This document shows, piece after piece, positions 7,223 to 16,254 of a stretch of DNA of 57,244 bases. Source of the stretch: Myxococcota bacterium. Its GTDB lineage: Bacteria; Myxococcota_A; Polyangia; Polyangiales; Polyangiaceae. A model generated the notes under the pieces. It searched no databases and was not told the DNA's origin. It saw only the letters and a program-made list of their open reading frames with translations. How positions within the stretch are numbered: position 1 is the first letter of the stretch; each line of letters starts with the position of its first letter. Position numbers and translations under genes: made by a program. The stretch lies in contig CAUJFL010000144.1 of NCBI GenBank assembly GCA_963169165.1, forward strand, positions 1 through 57,244, written 5' to 3'.

Positions 7223-9055
7223 ATGAAACGCACTCTCCTCACTTCGCTCACGCTCGTCGTCTCGCTGGCCGCGCCGTCGACGGCGCTCGCCGCGACCTAT
7301 CAGGTCGGACCGTCTCGCGCGCACAAGACGCTGCAGGACGTCGCCGCGACGCTGGCGCCCGGCGACGTCGTCGAGCTCGACGGAGACGCGACCTACGCGG
7401 GTGGCGTCGTGTTCGACGCCCCGGGCACCGCGGTGCAGAAGATCACGATCCGCGGCGTGCGGGTCAACGGAAAGCGGCCGGTCCTAGAGGGCGCGACCAA
7501 CACCGTCGAGGCGCGCGCCGATCACTACGTGTTCGAGGGGCTCGACCTCACGGGCGGCTCGTTTCGGTGCTTCTTTCACCACGCCGACGACATCACCCTG
7601 CAGGACAGCGTGATCCACGACTGCCCCAAGCACGGCCTGCTCGGCGCCGACGAGGACTCGGGATCACTGTTGTTGCAGTACGTGGAGGTCTACAAGTGCG
7701 GCGCGGGCACCCAGAACCACCAGATCTACATGGCGACCGACGAGTCGGCGCACAAGGGCTCGGTGTTTCGGATGCAGAGCTGCTACGTGCACGACGCCAA
7801 CGGCGGGAACAACGTGAAGAGCCGGGCCGAGCGCAACGAGATCTACGGCAACTGGATCGAGGGCGCGCTCTACCACGAGCTCGAGCTCATCGGCCCCGAT
7901 GGCCAAGACCCGTCGCTCGCGCGCGAGGACTCGGACGTGGTCGGCAACGTGCTCGTGAAGCGCAACGACTTCTCGGTCGTCAGGTTCGGGGGCGACGGCA
8001 CGGGCCAGACCGACGGTCGGTATCGCTTCGCGTACAACACGGTGGTCGCCGGGCAGGCCGCAGTGTTTCGCTTGTTCGACGGGATCGAGAGCCTCGAGGT
8101 TCACAACAGCGTGTTCGTGCGCCCGGGCGGCGACGTGAACCTCGTGCGCCAGGTCGAGGCCGCGTGGAGCACCGGCGCCTCGATCATCGTGGGCAGCAAC
8201 AACTGGGTGCAGACCGGCGCCGCCAACCAGCCGCCCGCGTGGACCGGCACGATCCTCGGCGCCGACGCGGGGCTCTCGACCAGCTTCGCGCCGGTCTCGG
8301 GCAGCCCGCTGCTCGACGCCGCGAGCGCCGCGACGACGGGGGCGCCAGGCCATGAGTTTTCCAACCCGCTGGCGATCAACTCGGTCCACCCGCCGTTGCA
8401 GGTGCAAGAGGCGCTCGGCGCCGCGACGCCACGCCCCACCTCGGGGGCGCCAGACATCGGAGCGTTCGAGCTCGACACGGGCGCGGGGGGCGCGGGCAAC
8501 GGTGGCAACGGCGGCGCGAGCGCGGGCAACGCTGGTGCAGGCGCCGGTAGCGGCGGCGCGGGCGCGGCGGCGGGGGCGAGCAACGGCGGGGCGGGCTCGG
8601 GCAACGCTGGCGCGAGCAACGGCGGGGCTGGCTCGGGCAACGCTGGCACGAGCAACGGCGGGGCGGGCTCGGGCAACGCTGGCGCGGGCAAGGGTGGTGC
8701 TGGCTCGGGCAACGCTGGCGCGAGCAACGGCGGGGCGGGCTCGGGTAACGGTGGCGCGGGCAAGACTGGCCAGGGGGGCTCGACCGCCGGGGTGGGCGGC
8801 GCGAGCGCCGGCAAGCCTGGGAGCGCGGGGACGTCGGGCAGCGGCATGTCAGGAAAATCTGGAACCGGAGGCGGGAGCGCGGGGGCGAAGGCAGGCGGCG
8901 CGGGCGGGGTGGCGAGCGCCGGCGCGGCCGACGAGGGCGACGACGGAGGCTGCGGGTGCGCGGTGCCGCGGCCGCGCGACGCCATGGGGCTCACCGCGCT
9001 CGCTGCGCTCACGGCGCTGGTCGTGCGCAGGCGGCGCGGGGTCTCTAGCCGATGA
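7223..9055 (+). CDS. Parallel beta-helix surface protein with Gly-rich repeat linker and MYXO-CTERM tail
   Basis: 610 residues from the ATG at 7223; the signal peptide ends at ALA/A (residue 25). Residues of about 30-400 form a right-handed parallel beta-helix, with successive rungs such as HYVFEGLDLTGG, DDITLQDSVIHDC and RAERNEIYGNWIEG; this fold is found in pectate lyases and other polysaccharide-acting proteins. No complete lyase active site is identifiable, so specificity is open. A linker with 12-residue Gly/Ala/Asn/Ser repeats follows, then GCGCAVP and a hydrophobic stretch ending in RRRR, a typical MYXO-CTERM anchor. Its 3' end overlaps the convergent oxidase gene by 11 bases. Confidence 0.87.
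   Translation: MKRTLLTSLTLVVSLAAPSTALAATYQVGPSRAHKTLQDVAATLAPGDVVELDGDATYAGGVVFDAPGTAVQKITIRGVRVNGKRPVLEGATNTVEARADHYVFEGLDLTGGSFRCFFHHADDITLQDSVIHDCPKHGLLGADEDSGSLLLQYVEVYKCGAGTQNHQIYMATDESAHKGSVFRMQSCYVHDANGGNNVKSRAERNEIYGNWIEGALYHELELIGPDGQDPSLAREDSDVVGNVLVKRNDFSVVRFGGDGTGQTDGRYRFAYNTVVAGQAAVFRLFDGIESLEVHNSVFVRPGGDVNLVRQVEAAWSTGASIIVGSNNWVQTGAANQPPAWTGTILGADAGLSTSFAPVSGSPLLDAASAATTGAPGHEFSNPLAINSVHPPLQVQEALGAATPRPTSGAPDIGAFELDTGAGGAGNGGNGGASAGNAGAGAGSGGAGAAAGASNGGAGSGNAGASNGGAGSGNAGTSNGGAGSGNAGAGKGGAGSGNAGASNGGAGSGNGGAGKTGQGGSTAGVGGASAGKPGSAGTSGSGMSGKSGTGGGSAGAKAGGAGGVASAGAADEGDDGGCGCAVPRPRDAMGLTALAALTALVVRRRRGVSSR
8600..8743 (+). repeat. Four tandem 36-bp repeats in the coding linker
   Basis: Four in-frame 36-bp units encode variants of GNAGASNGGAGS, followed by a degenerate fifth copy. 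The phase is preserved, so copy number could change without frameshift. Confidence 0.8.
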
Positions 9056-10193
9056 TCATCGACTCCGAGAGCAGCTTGCCCTCCCTGTAACGCCTGAGGT
9101 TCCACTGCGAGAAGATGGGATCGGTCGAGCCCTTCACGATGTGCTCGGCGAGGCGCGGGGCGATGGCTGGCGCCATCATGAACCCGTGCCCCATGAACCC
9201 TGACACCTGAAAGAACCTCGGCACCTCGTCGACCTCTCCGAGGATCGGGTTGGCGTCGGGGGTCAGATCGTAGCAGCCGGCCCACTGACGCAGCACCTTC
9301 ACGCGGCCGAGGATCGGGCAGGCCTGCACGAGCGCGCGGGCGTAGAGGGACAAGAAGTCGTGTGACGAGTCCATGTCGAGCCCCGGCGGGACGTCGGCGT
9401 TGGAGATCCCTCCGACGATCTCGCCGCGCGTCGACTGGCTGAAATACAGGCCATTGGAGAGATCGGCGACCAGCGGCCCGAGGAACGGCTTCAGCGGCTC
9501 GGTCGAGCAGATCTCGTGGCGGTGCGGGTGGTTGGGGAGCTCGACCCCGGCCAGCCTCGCGATCTCGGGCGACCACGCGCCGGCGGCGTTGACCACCGTC
9601 GACGTCTCGATGTCGCCCTTGTCGGTTCGCACGCGACGGAGCTCGCGGCCCTCGACGTCGACGCCGGTCACGCGGGTGTGCAGCAGGATCTCGACGCCGT
9701 GGCGGCGAGCGGCGTCGGCGTAGCCCCACACGAACGGCCACGGGAAGACGACGGCGTCGTCGGGGTTGTAGCTCGCGGCGACGATGCCGGTCGTGTCGAG
9801 CTCTGGCACGACGCGGCGCGCGTCGCCGACGTCGAGCATGCGCGTCGCGAGGCCGTGGTGGTTCTGCAGCCGGACGCTCTGCTCGAGCGCGCGACGGCGC
9901 TGCTCGCTGCGCGCCACGAACAGGTAGCCGCCGCGGCGAAGCCACACGTTGATCTTCATCTCCGAGGCGAAGGACGCGGCGCGCTCGAGCGCCTCGCGCA
10001 TCAGCCGGACGTTGGTCTCGGTCGACCACTGGGCGCGGACGCCGCCGCCATTGCGCCCGCTCGCGCCGCCGCAGAGGTAGCTCTGCTCGATCACCGTCAC
10101 GCGCTTGACGCGGTGATCCTTGGCGAGGTGGTACGCGACGCCGAGGCCCATGATCCCACCGCCGATCACCACGACCTCCGCGCTCGATCGCAT
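9045..10193 (-). CDS. FAD-dependent oxidoreductase, glycine/sarcosine oxidase (DAO) family
   Basis: 382 residues. The N-terminal Rossmann motif VVVIGGGIMGLGVAYHLA (about 6-23) binds FAD; VVNAAGAWSPEIA and the C-terminal GFMGHGFMMAPAIAP are signature segments of the DAO/SoxB-like fold. These flavoenzymes oxidise secondary or primary amino acids such as sarcosine, glycine or proline to imines, with electrons passing to O2 or a carrier. The exact amino acid is not determinable. The gene diverges from the Kal-Kce fusion, which acts on an aminated acyl-CoA, so a common role in amino-acid catabolism is plausible. Confidence 0.88.
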   Translation of the reverse strand: MRSSAEVVVIGGGIMGLGVAYHLAKDHRVKRVTVIEQSYLCGGASGRNGGGVRAQWSTETNVRLMREALERAASFASEMKINVWLRRGGYLFVARSEQRRRALEQSVRLQNHHGLATRMLDVGDARRVVPELDTTGIVAASYNPDDAVVFPWPFVWGYADAARRHGVEILLHTRVTGVDVEGRELRRVRTDKGDIETSTVVNAAGAWSPEIARLAGVELPNHPHRHEICSTEPLKPFLGPLVADLSNGLYFSQSTRGEIVGGISNADVPPGLDMDSSHDFLSLYARALVQACPILGRVKVLRQWAGCYDLTPDANPILGEVDEVPRFFQVSGFMGHGFMMAPAIAPRLAEHIVKGSTDPIFSQWNLRRYREGKLLSESMIIG

Positions 10194-10298
10194 CGCCGCG
10201 TGACCATACCGCCGGTGGTGCCGCGGCGAGAGGGTTCGCGAGGCGGCGGCGCCATCAGCGGGCTTCCCTCGGTCGGAGGTGAGGAGTAACCCGCCCCC

Positions 10299-11525
10299 AT
10301 GAACCTCGATCGTTCGTTCACGCTGCGGCTGAGGATGGGCGCGCACGACGCGCACTACGCGGGCGACCTGGTCGACGGAGCGCGGATGCTCGCGCTGTTC
10401 GGCGACGTCGCGACCGCGCTGCTGATCGAGCTCGACGGCGACGAGGGGCTGTTCCGCGCGTACTCGTCGGTCGAGTTCCTCGCGCCGGTGCGCGCGGGCG
10501 ACTACATCGAGGCCGAGGGGAGGATCGTCCGCGTCGGCGCGACCAGCCGCGAGATGGTGTTCGAGGCGCGCAAGATCATCGGGAGCGCGCGCGGCGCGGG
10601 CCTCGCCGCCTCCGCGGCCGACGCGCTCGCGCCGAGCGTCGTCGTCTGCCGCGCGCGCGGCACGTGCGTGACGCCCAGGGCCGAGCAGCGCCGAGCCATC
10701 GCCGCGTCGCCGCCCGCGGTGCTGACCGCCGCGATCGTCGGCGCCGAGGTCACCCGCGCGCAGACGCCTCACCTGCCGATCACCGCGGACGAGCTCGCGA
10801 TCGAGGCCGAGCGCTGCGCCGCCGCCGGCGCGTCGGTGATCCACCTGCACGTCCGCGACCCCGACGGCGCGCCGTCCCAGAAGACCGAGCTCTTCCAGGC
10901 GGCGCTCGACGCCATCCGACGGCGCGCCGACGTGATCGTGCAGACGTCGACCGGCGGCGCGGTGGGGATGAGCCTCGACGAGCGCGCCGGGCCGCTCGCG
11001 TGCCGCCCCGAGATGGCCACGCTCAACCTCGGCACCGTCAACTTCGGCGACGAGGTGTTCCAGAACACGCGCCCGGAGATCCGCGAGCTGCTCGCGCGCA
11101 TCGTCGCGGCGGGCAGCGTCCCTGAGCTCGAGGCGTACGAGGTCGGGCACATCGACGAGGCCACCTCGCTGGTCGCAGAGGGCAGGCTCTCGGGGCCGCT
11201 TCACTTTCAGTTCGTGCTGGGGATCAAGGGCGCGATCGGCGCGCGCGAGGACGTCGTGCGCTTCCTCGTGTCCCAGCTGCCGCCCGGCTCGACCTGGGGC
11301 GTCGCGGCCGTCGGGCGCCACCAGCGACCGATGACGGAGCTCGCGCTCCGGCTGGGCGGCAACGCGCGCGTCGGGCTCGAGGACAACATCTTCCTCGACA
11401 AGGGGGTGCTCGCCGAGGGCTCGGCGCCGCTCGTGGCGCGCGCGGCCGACTACGCGAAGAGCGTGGGGCGGAGCGTGGCGACGACCGCGGAGGCGCGGGC
11501 GCTCCTGGGCATCCGCGCGCGGTGA
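10299..11525 (+). CDS. Fusion of 3-aminobutyryl-CoA ammonia-lyase (Kal) and 3-keto-5-aminohexanoate cleavage enzyme (Kce/BKACE)
   Basis: 408 residues. Residues 1-130 are a hot-dog-fold Kal domain ([37 protein letters not shown]). Residues of about 139-408 are a Kce/BKACE TIM-barrel, with the zinc-binding HLHVRD at 182-187 and GLEDNIFL near the end. In lysine fermentation, Kce condenses 3-keto-5-aminohexanoate with acetyl-CoA to give acetoacetate and 3-aminobutyryl-CoA, and Kal removes ammonia to give crotonyl-CoA; the two steps are consecutive, so a fusion would channel the intermediate. The other pathway genes (lysine aminomutases, dehydrogenase) are not in the window. BKACE enzymes can have other beta-keto acid substrates. 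Confidence 0.87.
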   Translation: MNLDRSFTLRLRMGAHDAHYAGDLVDGARMLALFGDVATALLIELDGDEGLFRAYSSVEFLAPVRAGDYIEAEGRIVRVGATSREMVFEARKIIGSARGAGLAASAADALAPSVVVCRARGTCVTPRAEQRRAIAASPPAVLTAAIVGAEVTRAQTPHLPITADELAIEAERCAAAGASVIHLHVRDPDGAPSQKTELFQAALDAIRRRADVIVQTSTGGAVGMSLDERAGPLACRPEMATLNLGTVNFGDEVFQNTRPEIRELLARIVAAGSVPELEAYEVGHIDEATSLVAEGRLSGPLHFQFVLGIKGAIGAREDVVRFLVSQLPPGSTWGVAAVGRHQRPMTELALRLGGNARVGLEDNIFLDKGVLAEGSAPLVARAADYAKSVGRSVATTAEARALLGIRAR

Positions 11526-11529
11526 CGAC

Positions 11530-12639
11530 CTACTCGTTGCCCCGCGCCGCGCACGTGGTGGAGCCAGCGCCGTAGAACGACAGCCCAGAAGGTTTGTTGA
11601 GAATCGAAATCTCGGTCGTGGTCTTGGTGACGAGATCGAAATTGAACAGCTTGCCGCCGTCGGTGAAGCCGAACGCCTGTCCTCCCCAGTACGCGAGCCC
11701 GTACACCGCGCCGTAGCTCAGCTTCACCGGGGCGCCGACCTTGTCGCCGGTCTTGGGGTCCACTTGCACGATGCAGTCGCTGCAGCCGTTTCCGGTGACG
11801 GTGAGGTAGGTGCCGCCGCCGATGACCGAGACGACGTCGCCGCTCGACGAGTAGCCGCCCGTGAGCGCGCCGACGACCGACACGTTGCCGTTCGACGGGT
11901 TGATGCGCACGTAGTCGGAGCCGTTGTAGCCGACCAGCGCCTCGACGTTGGGATCGAGCGTCCCCTGGGGGACGAAGGACAGCGAGTTGGGGTAGCTGCC
12001 GAGGCTGATCGCGCTGCACTTGCCGGATGACTTGTCAATCGTGACGAAGCCTGTCGCGGTCGTGCCATACATCTTGCCAGTCTTGTCGAGCGCGATGTCG
12101 ATCACGATCTGGCAGCCGCTCAGCGGCCCCACGGTGGTCACGGCCTTCGTGTCGGGATCGAGGCGATACAGCGTGCCCGCGCTGTGGCCGAACACCTCGG
12201 GCTTGGCTTGCAGGCCAGCGCACTCGCCCGTCGCGCCCCCCGCCCCCGCCGCGCCGCCCGCCGGAGCGCCGGCGCCACCGAACGGATCCCCCGCCGCGCC
12301 GCCCGCCGGAGCGCCGGCCGCGCCAGCCGTGGTCGAGCCCGCGGCGCCGCCTGACGTCGCGCCCGCCGCGCCTGCGCTCGACATACCACCCGTACCCCCG
12401 CTGGTGTCACCCGCTGCGCCTGCGCTGGACGTGCCGGCGGCACCTGCGCTCGGCGCGCCCGCCGCGCCCATGCCCGCCACACCGTCGCCAGCGCCGCCAG
12501 CACCGCCGTGGGGCTTGCCCGCCGAGCCTCCCGTCGACCCGCCCGCGGCGCCGTCCGACGGCTCGACGCCCGCGGCAGCGCCGCACGCCAGGCCGCACGT
12601 GAGGGTGACAGTCAGCGCGGCGAGTGAAGCGAATCGCAT
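11530..12639 (-). CDS. Putative lipoprotein with Gly/Ala-rich linker and beta-propeller-like domain
   Basis: 369 residues. A signal sequence ends in a Cys pair (TCGLAC, residues 14-19), a weak lipobox. Residues of about 25-130 are a low-complexity Gly/Ala/Ser linker like that of the MYXO-CTERM proteins here. Residues 140-360 show repeated short blades of the form GTLYRLDPDTKAVTTVGPL, GKMYGTTATGFVTIDKSSGK, YVRINPSNGNVSVVGAL and IVQVDPKTGDKVG, suggesting a small beta-propeller on the cell surface. No enzyme motif is seen. The stop lies four bases beyond the end of the convergent Kal-Kce gene. Confidence 0.78.
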   Translation of the reverse strand: MRFASLAALTVTLTCGLACGAAAGVEPSDGAAGGSTGGSAGKPHGGAGGAGDGVAGMGAAGAPSAGAAGTSSAGAAGDTSGGTGGMSSAGAAGATSGGAAGSTTAGAAGAPAGGAAGDPFGGAGAPAGGAAGAGGATGECAGLQAKPEVFGHSAGTLYRLDPDTKAVTTVGPLSGCQIVIDIALDKTGKMYGTTATGFVTIDKSSGKCSAISLGSYPNSLSFVPQGTLDPNVEALVGYNGSDYVRINPSNGNVSVVGALTGGYSSSGDVVSVIGGGTYLTVTGNGCSDCIVQVDPKTGDKVGAPVKLSYGAVYGLAYWGGQAFGFTDGGKLFNFDLVTKTTTEISILNKPSGLSFYGAGSTTCAARGNE

Positions 12640-12692
12640 GCCTCACCTTATCCCACCACCAGGGACCGTGGCGACCGACCGCTCCGGGATGA

Positions 12693-13874
12693 CTAGCGGG
12701 CGCGCCTGGAGGGCGCTGCCCTCAAGAACGTGTGGGGAGGCTTGCCGTTGGGACCGTGAGGCTGCGGCGAGTCGTCAGTGCCGATGATCAGGTAGTCGAG
12801 CTGCTTGGGGTTGGCGCCGAGCGCGCGGAGCGCCGACGAGGCCGCGTCCGCGGACGGCCACAGCCCCGCGAGCCAGTCGACCTGGAACCTGTCGCCCGAG
12901 CCCGGCATCGCGATCGCCGCGCAGCGCACCTCGCCCCCTCGGGCGCAGAAGCTCGGCAGCGCGCCCCTGCCGACGACCGCCCACGCCTCCATTCCAGGGT
13001 CGATCTTGCCCACGCCGTCGGCCGCGATCCCCCCCTGCAGGACACCCCTCAGCAGGCCCTGTTCGACCCGGAGCGCCAGGAACATCGAGCGCGCCCCGAG
13101 CGGGTAGAAGCCGGTGCCCTGGGCCCGATCGACGCGCGCGTAGCGCTCGTCCCCGCCCGGGATCAAGAACTGTTGCGCCACCTCGCCGAACACCGCGAGC
13201 GCGCCCGCCCGCGCGCGCTTCGGATCCCGCACTGGGAACACCGCGTCGCCCTCTCCGAGCAGGAACGCGGAGGCGCGGAACTCGAGGGCGACCCCGCCCA
13301 TCGCGAGGGTGACCAGCGTGGCGATCTTCCCTCCCGGCAGCGTGACGCGCTCCGTGTCCCACACGAGCACGTCCGAGGTGTCATTCAGCTCGATGGGCGG
13401 CGCCAGCAGCGAATGGCCGCGGCCCTCCGCGCAGGAAGCCAGCCCGAGCCAGGCCGGGCGCGGGCCGAGGCGGCGCTCCGCCCGTGGCTCCGGGCGGCGA
13501 AGCACCAGCGCGCTCGCGCGCTCGTCGGCGCCCAGCCGGATCGCCAGCGCCCGCTCGACCACGAACCCCTCGCGCGCGACCGACGGAAAGAGGCCGGTGA
13601 GCGGCCCGAGCTCTCCAGCGGGCAGGCCCTCGAGCTCAGGCGAGCGATCGTCGAGTGACTTGCCAAACGCGAGGCCGGTCAGCACGTCGCTGCAGGTCTC
13701 CGCGGGAGCGGGAGGCGTGGCAGCGGCGGCAGAGGGCGCCGCGCTCGGCGGGGCCGCGTGCGTCGGGGCGACGGGCGAGGATCGCGGCGCGGGCGGCGCG
13801 ACCGGGGGCGGCTGCGTGGCGCACGCGAGCGCCGCCGCGGCGCAGGTCGAGGAGAAGAGGACCGGGGTTCGCAC
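12693..13874 (-). CDS. Hypothetical lipoprotein
   Basis: 393 residues from a GTG at 13874. A short hydrophobic leader ends at AALAC (Cys18), compatible with lipidation. Residues 20-60 are Pro/Ala-rich. The remainder is a mixed alpha/beta region without a family I recognise; notable segments are ELEGLPAGELGPLTGLFPSVAREGF and a C-terminal QLDYLIIGTDD. Cysteines near residues 147, 310 and 317 could form disulfides in an exported protein. It is transcribed after the pseudokinase-PhnD gene (53-bp gap) and before the linker lipoprotein, so the three may be one unit. Confidence 0.7.
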   Translation of the reverse strand: MRTPVLFSSTCAAAALACATQPPPVAPPAPRSSPVAPTHAAPPSAAPSAAAATPPAPAETCSDVLTGLAFGKSLDDRSPELEGLPAGELGPLTGLFPSVAREGFVVERALAIRLGADERASALVLRRPEPRAERRLGPRPAWLGLASCAEGRGHSLLAPPIELNDTSDVLVWDTERVTLPGGKIATLVTLAMGGVALEFRASAFLLGEGDAVFPVRDPKRARAGALAVFGEVAQQFLIPGGDERYARVDRAQGTGFYPLGARSMFLALRVEQGLLRGVLQGGIAADGVGKIDPGMEAWAVVGRGALPSFCARGGEVRCAAIAMPGSGDRFQVDWLAGLWPSADAASSALRALGANPKQLDYLIIGTDDSPQPHGPNGKPPHTFLRAAPSRRAR

Positions 13875-13927
13875 CTCTCACAGGCTAGCGGAACCCCATG
13901 GAACCCGGCAGCGCGAGCCCCAGGCGT

Positions 13928-15601
13928 TCACGTCAGGAACGCCAACCGAAAGACCTCGTACAGCCGCGCGTCAGGGTCGCGCGTGCCCGTCGCCTCGAGC
14001 GCGCGGAGCAGCTCGGGCGCGGGCGAGAGCAGGCGCGCACGCAGCTCTGCGCGGCGCGCGGCGTCGAGCGCCGGGCTCGCGCACAGCGCGTCGCACGGCA
14101 CCGGGCCGCCGACCGCCAGCACGCGCACGCCGTCGGCGTGGGTCCATGGCCCCGACACCTCCGTCCCCGAGGGGCCGAGCACGCAGTGGGTGGAGCCGAC
14201 GTCGGCGGCCCCGCCGCGGAGCGCGTCGAGCACGGCGCGCGCGTGACCGACGAACAGCTCGACCGAGAACGCCGTGCCCGGATCGAGCCCCGCCTGCTTC
14301 ATCATCGCGCGCGGCACCACGTAGCCCGACGCCGACCACGGATCGGTCCACGCGACGCGCAGGCCCGCGAGCTCAGAGAGGCGCTCGGGCCCACCCTCAC
14401 GCCCCAGGATCGCGCAGCCGAAGCTCGGGGCGCCGCCGCGCTCGAGGGTCGCGAGCAGGTGGGCGGCCCGGACGGCGCGCGCGCGCAGGTACGCGAGCGG
14501 CGGCAGCCACGCGAGCTCGATCGCCTGGTCGCGCAGCAGCTCGACGAGGGCTCGATAGGACCCCGCCTCGACGATCTCGCACGACGCGCCCACCGAGCGC
14601 GACAGGCCTGCCTCGAGCTCGTCCAGGCGCGCGGAGGTGCTCTTCACGAGCCCTAGCCGAAGACGCGCGCCCGTCGGCGATGGTCGCGCCGAGGCGCGTG
14701 CTCCGGGCGAGCGCGGCGCGGTGGCGGCGAGGCGGACCGCGGCCTCTCTCGCGCGGGGTCCTCCGAACGGGGCGAGCGCGGCGGCGAGCGCGGCGACGCC
14801 GTGGTACCGATCTTCGCGGTCCTTCGACAGGCAGCGCGCGACGACGGCCGCGAGCCCGTCGGGGACACCCGGGCGGGCGAGCGGTCGAGGCGGATCGAGC
14901 GCGATCGCCAGCGCGAGACCGTGCTGCGACGACGCGATGAACGGACGCTCGCCGGACAGCAGCTCGTGCAGCACGACGCCCAGCGACCAGACGTCGGCGC
15001 GCGGGTCGACGTCGCGTGGGTCGCGCAGCTGCTCCGGCGACGCGTACGCCGTCGCTCCGACCGTCGAGCGGGCCTCGGTCAGCTCTGGCTGCGCGTCGGA
15101 GTCCTTCGCGACGCCGAAGCCGAGCACCTTGACCAGCGGCCCGTCGCGGTCCTCGGTCAAGAAGAGGTTCGCCGGCTTGACGCCGCGGTGCACGATCCCC
15201 GCGGCGTGCGCGGCCGCGAGCCCCTCGCACGCCTGGGCGACCAGATCGACGAGCTCGGGCGGTGACAGCCGCGCGTCGCGGGACAGCGCCTGGAGATCGA
15301 CGCCCGACAGCAGCTCGAGCGCCATGAACGGCGCGCCCGACGGCAGCGCGCCGACGTCGAGCACCCGCGCGATGTGCGGGCTGTCGACCCGCGCGATCGC
15401 CCGCGCCTCTCGCAGGAGCCGGGCCCGCGCCTCGGGCGAACCGACGAGCGCGGGCGTGAGCACCTTCAGCGCCACCTCTCGCCGCAGCCCGAGGTGCTCG
15501 GCGACCACCAGCGTCGCGGTCGCTCCCCGCGCGATCGGCCGCAGCACCTTGTAGCGCTCGGCGACGATGGTACCTGGCGTGAGCGTGTCGAGCGACGGCA
15601 T
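13928..15601 (-). CDS. Pseudokinase fused to a PhnD-like substrate-binding domain
   Basis: 557 residues. Residues 10-280 are a Ser/Thr kinase fold: VALK with Lys46, then HRGVKPANLF (138-147) where active kinases have HRDLKPxN, then GFG (161-163) instead of DFG, ASPEQLRD and DVWSLGV (203-209). Both catalytic aspartates are Gly (codons at 15184-15182 and 15121-15119), so phosphotransfer is very unlikely. Residues of about 313-540 resemble the PhnD/SsuA-type periplasmic binding fold (LRLGLVKSTSARLDELEAGL, ELAWLPPLAYLRA, LAGLRVAWTDPWSASGYVVP). No signal peptide or membrane helix separates the domains, so the ligand site should be cytoplasmic. A ligand-gated scaffold is inference. Confidence 0.87.
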   Translation of the reverse strand: MPSLDTLTPGTIVAERYKVLRPIARGATATLVVAEHLGLRREVALKVLTPALVGSPEARARLLREARAIARVDSPHIARVLDVGALPSGAPFMALELLSGVDLQALSRDARLSPPELVDLVAQACEGLAAAHAAGIVHRGVKPANLFLTEDRDGPLVKVLGFGVAKDSDAQPELTEARSTVGATAYASPEQLRDPRDVDPRADVWSLGVVLHELLSGERPFIASSQHGLALAIALDPPRPLARPGVPDGLAAVVARCLSKDREDRYHGVAALAAALAPFGGPRAREAAVRLAATAPRSPGARASARPSPTGARLRLGLVKSTSARLDELEAGLSRSVGASCEIVEAGSYRALVELLRDQAIELAWLPPLAYLRARAVRAAHLLATLERGGAPSFGCAILGREGGPERLSELAGLRVAWTDPWSASGYVVPRAMMKQAGLDPGTAFSVELFVGHARAVLDALRGGAADVGSTHCVLGPSGTEVSGPWTHADGVRVLAVGGPVPCDALCASPALDAARRAELRARLLSPAPELLRALEATGTRDPDARLYEVFRLAFLT

Positions 15602-15622
15602 CGAGAAGGGGGCGAGGCTAGC

Positions 15623-16183
15623 TCACGCGGTGCCCTGCCGCCGCGCGAACAGCGGTGAGGTCGCGTCGAGCGCGCCCTCTAGCTCGAGCAAGCGGAGCTT
15701 GGTCGCCGCGCCCCCGCTCGCCGAGAACCCGCCGGTGCCCGACGCCGCGAGCACGCGGTGGCACGGCACCACGATCGCGAACGCGTTGCGACCGAGCGCG
15801 CCACCGACCGCCCGCGACAGACCGGCGTCGCCGAGCGACCGCGCCAGCTGCCCGTACGTCCGCGTCTCGCCGACCGGGATCGCGCGCGTGACCTCGGCCA
15901 CCCGTCGCTGGAACGGCGTGCACCGCGACAGGTCGAGCTCGATGAACCCGAGGGCGCGACGCTCACCTGACAGGAGCGCGACGATCGCCTCGACCACCGG
16001 CCTCGCCGCCGCGTCGACGCCGCGCTCGACGCTCTCCGGGTGCTCCGACGCGAGCCGCGCGAGGGTGGCGGCGGGCGAGGACTCGGGCAGCTGCACGCGC
16101 GCCACGCCCGCTGGTCCCCACACGAGCCCGCAGGCGCCGAGGGGCGTGTCGAACAGGCAACGAGCGCGGGCCACCGGCCGCAT
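15623..16183 (-). CDS. ogt: Methylated-DNA--protein-cysteine S-methyltransferase
   Basis: 186 residues from the ATG at 16183; a longer reading upstream looks non-coding. The active-site motif VVPCHRVL gives the acceptor Cys141, followed by GTGGFS. The helix-turn-helix region before it (TPFQRRVAEVTRAIPVGETRTYGQLARSLG) is typical of Ogt/MGMT, which transfers O6-alkyl groups from guanine to itself in a suicide repair reaction. The N-terminal ribonuclease-like domain is short but present. Divergent from the GspE-N protein with a 71-bp spacer. Confidence 0.93.
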   Translation of the reverse strand: MRPVARARCLFDTPLGACGLVWGPAGVARVQLPESSPAATLARLASEHPESVERGVDAAARPVVEAIVALLSGERRALGFIELDLSRCTPFQRRVAEVTRAIPVGETRTYGQLARSLGDAGLSRAVGGALGRNAFAIVVPCHRVLAASGTGGFSASGGAATKLRLLELEGALDATSPLFARRQGTA

Positions 16184-16254
16184 CGTACGCCCTGAATGAG
16201 CGGGTTTCTCGCCGTCCGCACGGGCGGTGTGCGATCCTCTCGCTTGCCACACCG

